Source: Lithospermum erythrorhizon
Taxonomy: Eukaryota > Streptophyta > Magnoliopsida > Boraginales > Boraginaceae
NCBI GenBank assembly: GCA_019722365.1
Contig: JADFUC010001272.1
Coordinates: 186,001 to 250,000, forward strand
DNA: 64,000 nucleotides
Direction: 5' to 3'
The notes under the pieces: generated by a model
Told to the model about the DNA's origin: nothing
What the model saw: only the letters and a program-made list of their open reading frames with translations
Databases searched by the model: none
In this document: positions 11,435 to 22,801 of the stretch, one piece after another
Layout: each line of letters starts with the position of its first letter
Numbering within the stretch: position 1 is the stretch's first letter
Translations under genes and position numbers: made by a program

Positions 11435-12680
11435 ATATTTAAATAAAGTGAAGATAGAAAATTTAAATAATAAAGTGGTGGTGATAAATTTGAAACATTA
11501 TTGAAAGCCTCAGAACTCGCTATAAAGATAGATTTACCTAACGCATTGGTTAGACTATTAACAACAATAACATTCTGATTGACAAGAATATCCTGGATCG
11601 ACAAGACAAACTGACATAGACAATAAAACAAATAAATAGCCACAGTAAATTAAAAGACAATAAAAGACAGAACTCCGCTCTAAAGGCCAACGTAGAACCT
11701 ACGCCCTGGGGAAGGTTCCACCTCTGTGAAAGGAAATTCACTATAGTATACATATAAGAATTACATTTCGTGCCCCCCCGAACGCCTCTATCCTACTAAT
11801 ACCTACGAATCCCTACTCAGCCCCGAATACGATCCTCACTTTCACTCAACCCAATATCCCCTCGTCATTTACAATTATAACTTGTTTGTTTGCGAAATCA
11901 TATTCACGATACAAACTATACAAACTACATCACTACTATTTTCTCAGATAAACTCACATATAGCTTTGATACATTTAGAGAAACTATAAAAATAAACAAT
12001 ATACCAAATTTTCACACTCCATGACGATGTCACCGCACGCATAGCTTCGAACAGATAACAGCCTTTTATATAGACATTGAAACTGGTTTTCAAGCATAAA
12101 TCTTAATCAAATATATGCGAAAGATCTTCAATCTTCACAAGAGGGAATACCAAAGCTTATTACTATATACTACGCTTTAATACTCCAAAGTTCATTACCA
12201 TATATTAGGACGAGAATATCTCAGCCAATATTACCAAATCTTGTCCAGAATCCCGAAAATATATTTCCAAATCGAGTAGCGCTCGTTAGGCACTGGCCAA
12301 ACCAACCGTCAGAATATCCTGCGATGCATTAATTCTTGGCCAATCGCTTTTGCCAAACTTCAAAAATAACCTACCAATTAAACACTAACAATTATGTATA
12401 CATTTTTTTTCAAGGTGATGAAGAGTCTTTTTTACTCATATGATTAATTTGATAAATTAGAAATCACATGAGCATTTGAGCATATAATTGACAACAGAGA
12501 TGCCTGACAAAATGAGCATATTATTGTTGCAAGCTTGCAAGCATTTACTATAGAATACTGTAATTCTGTTACTTATCAATGGTCTATTCTGGACATTTCA
12601 ATTTCGTCTATCTTGTACTCCGTAATTAATTTTTTGTCTTAGTTTCAACTTTCAAAGCCTCAAGTGGAGTCCTTGATTTA
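11435..12680. repeat. Direct repeat, copy B, interrupted by about 900 bp
   Basis: The parts at about 11440-11495 and 12388-12680 correspond in order to copy A (9735-10080). The roughly 11495-12388 sequence between them has no counterpart in copy A, so it looks like a later insertion. It ends in attatgtatac, which resumes the copy A order. The inserted piece contains no recognised coding domain. Confidence 0.6.
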
Positions 12681-15137
12681 TCCAATAAGGACGAAGCCAG
12701 AAATTAATTACATATGAATCATAAATAAATAAATAAAATTAATTATAAATTAGGGTGGACCAAATAATGTAAATATATAAAATTATGATGAAATATGTGA
12801 TATACATGTAACATTTTTCTAAAAAATAAATGATAAAACATTTAAAAAAATCGAGACGGGCTAGGACCTACTTTGCCCCTCACATAGTTCCGCCCCTACA
12901 ATCAGTGCATCATAGATCCACAAAATTAACATCAAAATTTCGATTTCGAATTTAAATCTTAATTATGAGTTTGATCGAATTCGTCCAAACACTCCGGCTC
13001 GAATTATAGTTTTTTCAATATTTTTTTTTATTATTCTTTAACCGAAATTCATTTTTCTAGTTCGAAGTTCGATTTGTTAAAATCGAGATTTTTTTGTAAT
13101 AATTCAAACTTTAAACCGTATTTTTAAATTATTATGTTTGAACCGAATAGATAGATGACAATTCTTACCACATTCTATTTGCCTCACATTATACAATTAA
13201 CCCTTCCAGCTGTTTACATACATAAATAAAAGATGATTTTTATTACTGAAAAAATTGAGGTTTCCCATAGTTTTGGGATCTTGACAATTTCATGTAATTT
13301 ACTGGGTTTATGGTCCAGATCATCTTCTGATATCAATAGATGTGGAATGACTAGGGAATAGGACAAAGTATTTGTTATCAAAACTTTGGTTAGAATAATA
13401 ATGCAATTCACCAAGTTCCATCATCTAGATCCATTGCATTCACACATGGTTTGTGGTGAAAATTGGATCAGAGAACTTGTGGTTATTGCTATTCTTCAGC
13501 TACCAATAATGTACAGAGGAAGGGAGGAGGGAATCCAGCGACGTACAATAATATGGCGTGGAGGTACTATTTAGCATCATCTACTACGCCCCGATCGTAG
13601 TTCAACTGATAAAAAATTGTGAAAGATAAGAATAAAGATTTTCGCTTCTTTACGCAGCCAGCTAGACTTCATGTTAACGAATTCTCAGACAAGAAGCTAA
13701 GCGCAGGTCTAGTACCCTAATCAATCGGCGCACATCCCGCGATTAACTCCTCCGCCAAAGTGATATTTTCGTGATAAGTGACTATACCGATAAATGCGAC
13801 CTGCTTTCACACTTTTATTTTATTCTCATTATTTATCGTAATTGAACACCTTAATACCTGTCAACCCCACCACAGCTAGACATTCATAAAGTTTCACATT
13901 ATGTTCCATTCACATAACTCCATCTCGGAATTTTATCGATATCCAACGATACAAACTCACAATCTCTATTTATGATTCAAAAATAAAATATTCATAAAAA
14001 TAAAAATTTGTTTTGGATAATTATTTGGCTAGAAAAGCTATTTTATAAAACATGATGAATAGATATTGAGGAAATGATTTAGCAAATATCATCTCAATTG
14101 AATACATGCTCCACTTGATCTTATAATCACTAATCATTTTATTTATTCTTTATGTTTATTAAATCGAGACATATAATTAAGATTTATAATATTTCTTTTG
14201 GAAATAATTTTTTTTAGCGATACTAAGGAAAATTGATCAATCCACTTATGACAATAGGCCCTTGTATGTAATGAAGACAAGGCGATTCTACAAGGCTATA
14301 ATAAACAATATTATTTTTGTTCAATTTGGTGCGATTCGAATTTTTACGCAATCGGCTTTTTCAATGCGGTTCAAATCGATTTTGTTGTTCACATATCCTT
14401 AATGATTAAAAAGAAATCCATCAAGCACAGCTAAGTCTCCATTTATTTAAGACATCAAAAAGTGAATTAGGTTTAACGTTGATAATGAATCGTGTTCGAA
14501 CGAGTGTAGGGTAATGAATACTCTTTTTCAAGTCGAATAATTACCTGGTCGTGTCACATATCAAACTATTTTATAATCATGTCCCACTTTGATGTAAGCC
14601 GAAAGTGGGGTTCCAATAGGTTTTTTGTCCGATATCGCCAAACAATTACCCGGGTCAATTTGTCACAGCTGCTATAAGTATACCTGAAATAGTAAAAAAA
14701 AATGGTGTTAAATTACTATTATAAATTCTATTCGCAAATGTAGATTGGCGAAGTTTCACCCTGGGCAAAATAGCCATTTCAACATTTTTTCTCAGGTGGT
14801 TTTAGTTGACTCGAAATTTGCACATACGCATTCACAAATATAAAGTTACAAACAAGACAATCTTAACAAGTATCTTGTGCATATACTCTACCGAGTCAAA
14901 TAATTATCCATTTATTTCGGATATCAAACATTCATAACTCGAATTTGATTCAATAACAAGTCGGCGAATACGACTGAAGCTTTTGGGATGTATGGTACTT
15001 ACCAGGTCCGTTTACAATCCTACGTGGGATGTCCATGTTCACAAATTCCTCCAAACATTCCTACTTGGACTTAAGTACTCAACTCTACTCCAATATGATA
15101 TCCAAAAAAAAAAAAAAAAAGTGGTTCAAAACTTGAA
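12681..15137. other. Intergenic; no gene recognised
   Basis: AT-rich sequence with short open frames only and none with family resemblance. A poly-A run lies near 15104-15120, close to the start of the methyltransferase-like gene. No clear TATA box was assigned. Confidence 0.45.
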
Positions 15138-15437
15138 ATGGCCAATGTTTTTGGTACCAAAATTCAACATAGTATTTATCCAATTTTACCATCAACAATT
15201 CCACATTGTAGTTCAATTCGACAATTCCAATGTCCAATAAAAGTAAAGAAAGTAGTTGGATATTATAGACCACCTCGTAGACAAGTGGTGTTTGGTGTGA
15301 GTGCCTCATTCTTGTCTCAATTCTTCAACATGGCTACTGCTAATTTGGGTTCCAAATCATTTATTGCTTCTGCTAGGCAAAAGGGTACAATTGAACAAGT
15401 AAATTATTCATACCAACTTTATGTTTTACTCTATATT

Positions 15438-15678
15438 GGTTACATTTTCATTTTGTTTTGTAACGGACCTGCAATCCTATTCATACCACTAGGTAAACGT
15501 ATCAGCCAGCAAATAATTTTATTTTGCTTGCATCTTTATCCGTAGCCGCTATCACCCAGTACTCAGTACCTAAGTAGGCCTAAGTAGCATCCTCCAAACC
15601 ACGTCAGTTATACAAGTCATGATAGGCTCGATCAATCAAATCACAACATCCTCACCCTTCGGGTTACATTTTCATTTT
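15438..15678. repeat. Intron insertion flanked by a 17-bp direct repeat
   Basis: ggttacattttcatttt occurs at 15438-15454 and again at 15662-15678 inside intron 1 of the methyltransferase-like gene, with 207 bases between. Those bases are less AT-rich than the rest of the intron. The pattern fits an insertion with target duplication, but no terminal repeats or tail were found and a simple duplication is possible. Confidence 0.4.
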
Positions 15679-16973
15679 CTTGTTATTATTTTTAGTTAAG
15701 TAGGAATCAAAGTTCTTGATTTTTACTGTATATTGGTTGCATTTTCCTTTTTTTTTTTAATATTATTTTAATGAAGTAGGTATTAAAGTTATTGACTTTG
15801 TTATTTGATATGTAAGTTCCATTTTATGCTTAATGTTTGTTGATAACATCTTTGGGTATTTAATTTAATTTTACATGGCTTTGAATTGATTTCAAGAGAC
15901 TTCAATTGATGGAAGTTAATACACCAAAAAAATATTGTCTTTACATGTTCTGTGTTTTGGTTCAGCTAAGTAGTGGAATCTGGTTAATTACTGAGAAAGT
16001 CTACTTACATCAAGATTGAATGGTGCAATTGGAAGTGTTTATTTAACTGGTTATTGAAGATAGAATTCTTTTAATTTCCATGTCTTATGGAGCCGGAGTT
16101 ATATATTTTCCGACTCTTGGATATAATGTATTATATCAAAATCTACCACATTACCTACCCATTTGTCTCAGCAAGAAGATAGTGCCAGACTCCACCTCTT
16201 TAGGTCGGGTCAATTCGAAACAACCTTTCATATATTCACGTATATGTGCTACAGAAGATCCCAATTCCCCCTTACCCAACTTAGGTGGGAGACCTTCAAA
16301 GACGCATTTAACGCCAACGTATATTGTAGATGATTTCTTCACTCATTGTTTTATGATGCACAGCATCTATGTTATCTTCTGTTGAAAGGTATTGAAGAAT
16401 GTGGAATGGCCAGAACAGTTTCCCTTCAAAGAAGAAGATTTTCAGCGCTTTGATGAGTATCGCCTTTCTCTTTGCTGCTTTTACATTGCTGCTTTGATGT
16501 TTCTATTGTAGTGATTTAATTACTTGTATAGTCGATAAAGAAATAGTTTTGTAAAACTTTATTTCTTGAATCGCAAATATGTGATGCTTAATTTGGTAAA
16601 ATCCCCATTTATAACAGTCGGTAATGTGCTCTTGATAGACCATACGATTGACATATGGTAAATATAAGAACCCTGAGTATAAGTTAAGACTATTGAGATA
16701 TTGCTTCATAGTTCTGGATGAAATTCAGAAATATAGCTATAAGCAGCCGGTACAATTAATAGGAAAGTTTGAACTTTCATACAAGAATCTAGTTTGAAAG
16801 TAGCTTAATGATCCTATGCTGACTTCAGTATCTTTCCCAGATCATCTGATGCAGTATTCTATGAAGGTCCTCAAGCTTGCTATCTGCTATTGATGATCCG
16901 CGATTGCCGCGCTATAATTATTACTCAGAAGTTCTGCCTCCTAGTAAAACTCCCGGTGTAGCTATCCTTGACA

Positions 16974-17084
16974 TGTGTAGCAGCTGGGTCAGTCAGAGTA
17001 TATTTCCTTTTTTTTCCACAGATAGACAGAATTTACATATACACAACGTCTCAAGCTGTAATTGTGTAGCAGCTGGGTCAGTCA
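16974..17084 (+). repeat. 22-bp direct repeat bounding an insertion in exon 3
   Basis: Identical 22-base copies at 16974-16995 and 17063-17084 encode the same CSSWVS segment. The 67 bases between include a T-rich tract ending ccacag that looks like a 3' splice site. The unit period is 89, not divisible by three. In the frame of the second copy a TAA lies just upstream. Confidence 0.8.
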
Positions 17085-19244
17085 TTATCCTAAGGGGTAT
17101 AAGCAAGATCGGGTAGTAGGAATGGGTATGAATGAAGAAGAACTAAAACGGAACGTGAGCTACTCTTCAGAATTTTGTGATTCAGCTCTTTACCAAGCTA
17201 TTTACATTATTACCTGTTCTTCTTATATGAAATGATTTTCTTGATCATATATGATTTTGCTATTCATTTGTCCGTGTTTCAATGGACAAAATCAGTGTTC
17301 CACAAGTCACCATGTTAATATACATATATATGTTATGCTAAGATGTCACCTTTCCCCTCAAAGTGTATCGCAAGAAGAAAAAGGAACCATCAGGAACATG
17401 CTCATGTCTTTGCAGGTATTAACAGAATACATTGTGCAAGATTTGAACGTGAATCCTAAACTTCCTTTCGATGACAATACGTTTGATGTTATAACCAATG
17501 TGGTAAGTAATTACCTCCTCAATTACAAGAAAACTCATATGATATACTATGTATGGTTCCATATAATGCAAGTTCCTATCAACTTCCTCCATTTTTTATT
17601 TGAATGACCTGTTTCACTGTTTGTAGTCCATAAAATGACAGAATGGTCACATTATGGCTTGAGTGCTTGACATACTTACCTTTTTCTCTAGTGATGTTCA
17701 GTATCTTACCACTATCAAATAAGATCAATATGAGTTATAAACAGCTTTATATTCTTTCCTAATCTAGAGTCTTCTGATTCTTAATTGAATAATGCAGGTT
17801 ATAGTGAGGCAGAGAGACGGTCTGAATATTGTATATAGATTTAGGACAGTGATGGATGTTATAGATTTAGGCATTCTTCAACAAGTACATGTCTATGCCT
17901 GAAGCTGTTCAGTATATTTCTAGTATCTGATCCATGGATATATGTGTCATAGGTGAGTGTGGACTATCTTACAAAGCCTCTTGATATTTTCAAGGAGATG
18001 TCAAGGATCCTTAAACCCGGTGGACTGGCTATAATGAGGTGAAAGTGGCAAATCCGTCGGAGAAACTTTAACAATTTATATGTTGCATTTGGATGAACTG
18101 ATTTACATGGGAAGATTAAAAATTCTTGTCTTGAACACTTTTTTATATAGGAAAATAAAACTTATATGAAAAATATAAGAAATATAAGGGATTACCCACA
18201 CAGGAAACTTATAGAAGTTTCAATCCTTGGCTTTAAATTCATAAAAGTTGTTTGTGTACATTTGAGATGAAGGATCCAATGTCATCTAATAATTCCAAAG
18301 GAATTGTTATCGTAATCAATTGGTTTAAAATTTTAAATCTATTTATTCCATCCATCAAATGCAACCTGGTTCTGAAATGCCTAATACCTTAAAAATGCAA
18401 ATTTTAGACCATAAGGTTTCTTTTGCGTGGCGTAAGAACTTCAGTTAAGATGTAGGCAGAAGTTTCTTGTGCATATTTTATGCGAGTTTTCTCATGAGTG
18501 GTTTAGCATGCGTGATTGTACTAAATTATGCATATATTGTAGTTTCTCCAACCGTTGCTTTTTCACCAAGGCTATCTCAATTTGGACATCAACTGGAGAT
18601 GCTGATCATGTTATGATAGTTGGATCTTACTTCCATTATGCTGGAGGATTTGAACCGCCTCAGGTGATTGATACAGTTTTGTTATAGCACATTATTATAT
18701 TTATGATCGTTTTAGTCTATAAACTCGCTGTGATAAATTAACTACCCTTTAGGTACGTCCCAACAATTGCCAAAAAATCAACTAAAAATTCAACTTTCTA
18801 TTTGAAATAGATGACTCAATGTGACGTCATTTGCAGCAAGTATACAACAAGAAGCCAGTCCTTAGAAATGCAATTTATAAGGAAGGGGATAATGCATAAG
18901 CTATACATAGAGTCCTTTCTTTTATTGTCCATCTTGTATAGGCATAGAGCATATTGGCAGATTGGAACTGCTGGCGAGGTTGAGCTTTTTTATATACTGC
19001 AGCAAATGACCAATTGTTAGCCTGTTGCAATGATTCTTCACAGGGCATCAGTCTTACATATAAAATGGATTAGTTCTACTACCTCTGCTTTTTGTATAAG
19101 TGGATTACAAACTTGAACAAAAAATTGCTGACTTCATGTGATAATCACTACTATTTTTCCCTGCAGGCTGTTGATATATCCCCGAACCCTGGACGTTCAG
19201 ATCCGATGTACATCGTATACTCCAGAAAGATAGCTGCAGCTTGA

Positions 19245-19799
19245 GAGGGAGTTAAGTTGAAAATTAAGGCTCCAATGGGGATTTTCCAAAATCACATACA
19301 CATGTACATGGTATTGTATGCACACTTCTTGTAAGGTATGTATGAGTTGCTTCTTGGAATGAGAAAGCTAGTCACTGAAACTTGTGAACCAATTTCTCAT
19401 AATTGTAACAATAACTTGATCCAAATTTTAACACATTACTACTTGAACCAATATGGATTCCAGGGACCAATCTAGACAAATGACTAAAACCACTGAGTCG
19501 AGATAAAGACTAAAGAGCTCATATATATTGCATTTCTTTTGTAATTTGAATGAATTAGTTTAACTAGTACAAATATTAAATCTGAATTATAAACTAATTA
19601 TATTACCTTTCATACAATAATAGCCTGTTGAACCATATGTTGAAACTATTTGTGGAAACATAATCCCTGGCCAGGAATCATAATTCAATGGTGGTGTAAA
19701 CCAAACCAAAATTGTTGTATTCTTGACATTGTTCTGACAAAAGTTTTCCGCTAGATGTCGAGGTCTAACGAAATACTCCTTTTTGGGCTTGGGGCCTAC
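19245..19799. other. 3' flank of the methyltransferase-like gene
   Basis: Presumed 3' untranslated and intergenic sequence following the TGA at 19242-19244. No open frame, repeat or element was recognised. Confidence 0.4.
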
Positions 19800-21350
19800 A
19801 ATCTATATACCTTATAAAAGCCAAAGGAATTCAATAACGCTGCTTTCTTTTCTATTTTTGTTAAGACCATATTGCCCTTCCAAATATAATTAATTATTTG
19901 CATGTTATTATTATCTTATTATTATGATTATTTTATGTTAAAAATGGAGTTACTACATGTATTATGAATTAATTGCATAAGTTATTTCATGTATTGATAA
20001 CGATTCTTGACTCTTGTATTTCTTCACTATTTATTCATCATAAATTTGCACTTTTATAAGTTACTTCATATATCAAGAGTTTTATCTATTCTAATATCTA
20101 TAGTATATTATTACGTATATCATTTTTAAACATCATATAAATTATACAATAATATGCTATGAAATCATTATGTCATAATAAATAGAATGGTAATATTAGA
20201 CTTATGTTAAAATAAAACTTGAACAAAAAATACATGATTTAACTTTATGATTAAAATATTTATATTTATATCTTCTAAAGTTTAGATCAAATAAGCGCTT
20301 TTTAATTTTTTTTTAAGAACGACGTTTTTCCAACTAAAATATTTCAATTAAAATTAATTATTACTTACATCTTATTATTATCTTTATTATCATAATTGTA
20401 TTAATTATTAGCTCTTATCATGAACTCCATTTATCATTGTAAATAAAATAAAAGTTGAATTAAAATATCTTATTTAACTTTAATATCTATATTTATATAT
20501 ATTCTAAAAGTTTAGATAAAATCAACGATCCTTTCATTTTTTATTAAGAATATATTGCCCTTCCAACTAAAATTAATTATTTGCATCTTATTATTATTAG
20601 CTTTATTATCATAATTTTATTAATTATTAGTATAATGAACTGAATATTATTAGTATAATGTATTGTATTGAATTGAATTCATATGTAACATCAAATAATG
20701 AATTGAACATTATTAGTAACTCCAAATAATTAATTGCAACTCCTAAAATTGTATTAAATTTATAATGAATTGAACATTATTAGTAACTACAAATAATAAT
20801 GAGTCATATGTAACTTCATCCAAAAGTTGTAACTTTTTTTTTCTAAAAAATAATTAATTATATAAATTACTACATATATTGCTAATGATTCTTGGCTCTT
20901 ACATTTCATTGCCATATATTCATCTAAGCTACACATGGACAAAATTGAGCTATTAATCCACAACTTCTTAACATTCTTTCACCATGTATTCATACAATCT
21001 AGGATCATTGTCATGAATTAAAAACGAACTATTTGCATTGATTTATATAATAATAATATAAAAAAGTGTTGATAAAATATGTGTTCCTTTCATTTTTTAT
21101 TTTGAGCCATATTTATCCTTTCTAATAGAATTAATTATTTATATTTTATTTCTATTTTATTATTATGATTATTATTGTTAAATAAAACTTTTAATCTAAA
21201 AACTACATCATTGTATTAAATTAAATATTATTATAAAGAATTGATTACATAAGTTACTACTTGTATTAAGTTACTACGTATATATATTATAATGGATTCA
21301 TTGGATTGATTACATAAATGTCCATTATTTTTTTAAGTTATTAAATCTAC
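19800..21350. repeat. Extremely AT-rich region with repeated modules
   Basis: A module with attaag..(c/a)atattgcccttccaa followed by attaattatttgcat and cttattattat recurs near 19863, 20325 (degenerate), 20547 and 21107 (degenerate). It is often preceded by agtttagat(a/c)aaat. Spacing is irregular (about 460, 220 and 560 bases). No genes. It may be several copies of one short element or a decayed local amplification. Confidence 0.5.
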
Positions 21351-22801
21351 TGCTATACTTTCAACTATCATTCTGCCTATAAACCAAAAAAAAAGAAAAC
21401 ATCCATCTTCAATCTTGTGTAAAACAAGAATGTAACTTTATTTACCATATGAGAACAAAGCATTTGAAAGGATGCATTGCATTTAAAGTCAAACTGATTA
21501 TATCTTTTTTAAGAAATTACATAGAGGTCAAATAGCAAATTCAACTCACTCATCAATTTCTTTATACATCAAACAAGTATGCTAATTTTTTTTTATTATG
21601 GTAATGGTGTAGTGAAAATATAATGATTAACACTTTGAATATGACATTAGTAAAAATAAGTATGCTAACTTTTGATTTATTCATTATATTAAAAAATATG
21701 TATTCCAGAATGAGAAGGCTCAGTATTACAAAAGTAACACACAGACCTAGTTCTTTGAATGATTGTGCAGTGAGTGAAAATAGTATAAAGAGTACATACC
21801 ATGCGAAATAAAAACTCCATTTTACATGAGAGATTCTCTTTCTCAGGTCACAGACACATCACATGAGAAATAAACACAGTTCAACATAAATTTCATAGAA
21901 TCTTGAAACATTATTAGATTAATCATAAACAATTGATTTGGTCGGTGTGGTCATCAATATATTTGTAAATTACTAAACCTCGATTAGATCCTCAGGACCA
22001 GACTAAACCTTGGGGTAACATATTCAAAGAAATCATCCAATTGGGTGGCAAACATTTTTTTACATTGAAAATACAAAATGTGACAAGATTAATCCAGCTT
22101 TTAGATAATTGAATAATGATGGTCGAATCAGAATAAGCTTTATAAAAGTGTTAAAAAGTTTGTCTGTTGGATTCGATTCTATCATCTTGTATACTCACTC
22201 TGCATTTTCAATCTACAACCTGTTTTTGCATTTGTCAATGATATTCTAATGCATATAGCAAAATCAAGAATAAAGCTATAGAATAACTTCCACTGAACCA
22301 TTGATAAAAAAGCTAGGATGGTATTTGTAAGAACCAAAATATTCAATCAATATCATCTTTTATATGATGATTTGTAATGGCGGAATCAAGATTTCAAGTG
22401 ATATAGAATAACATAGATTTAAATGATCGGAACGAGGGAGAAATATAGTTGAATTTGGTCACTCTTAAGCTACGTCGCTGCAGATATTTAAATTACCATC
22501 CGGAATGTAACTTAAATCTTGAAATCAAACTAAACACTTGAAACTTCATCATCAGATGGAAGTCATGAAACAAATTGATGGAATAACATAATTAATCCGA
22601 TTTCCTTGCAAAGGCAAGAAGCCTAATTGCTAAATGCAAAATTAATGGCAAATTCGATTGCTTTCCATGAACAAGATCTCAAGGTAAAGACAACCATTCA
22701 TCATTTACAATGTACAACCCCATTCCTAGCTACAAGTTGTTTCACACTTGTTACATAAGTAGCGCGAGCCGAGCCTGGAAACCTTAGTTGTGTACGTCGC
22801 T
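21351..22801. other. Intergenic and presumed 3' flank of the tetraspanin gene
   Basis: No coding region was recognised. The short open frame at 21623-21811 (+) has no family resemblance. Sequence immediately below 22802 is the 3' side of the minus-strand tetraspanin gene. Confidence 0.4.

Larger units (their letters stand above)
15138..19244 (+). pseudogene. Plastid SAM-dependent methyltransferase-like gene, disrupted in exon 3
   Basis: Exons: 15138-15398, 16389-16456, 16841-17154, 17416-17502, 17953-18038, 18543-18663, 19167-19244. All introns are GT-AG and phases agree. Exon 1 encodes a Ser/Arg-rich transit-like leader ending KGTIEQ. Later exons give WPEQFPFKEEDFQRFDE, GMGMNEEELKRN, LPFDDNTFDVITNV, SRILKPGGLAIMS, GDADHVMIVGSYFHYAGG and SDPMYIVYSRKIAAA. 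The layout and the LKPGG strand fit a class I methyltransferase family conserved in plant chloroplasts; substrate is not known to me. Exon 3 has two lesions. The frame entering it (SSDAVFYEGP) does not match the frame of IDDP...YYSEVLPPSKTPG, and an 89-bp insertion bounded by a 22-bp direct repeat splits CSSWVS from HYPKGYKQ. No alternative splice restored the frame by eye. It is either a young pseudogene or carries assembly errors. Confidence 0.8.

Noticed and set aside
16080..16385. Open frame of 101 codons inside intron 1
   Set aside because: It lies between well-placed splice sites and resembles no protein I know.
17251..17607. 118-codon open frame in the methyltransferase-like gene
   Set aside because: Only its middle part (17416-17502) is an exon with good splice sites; the rest is intron read-through.
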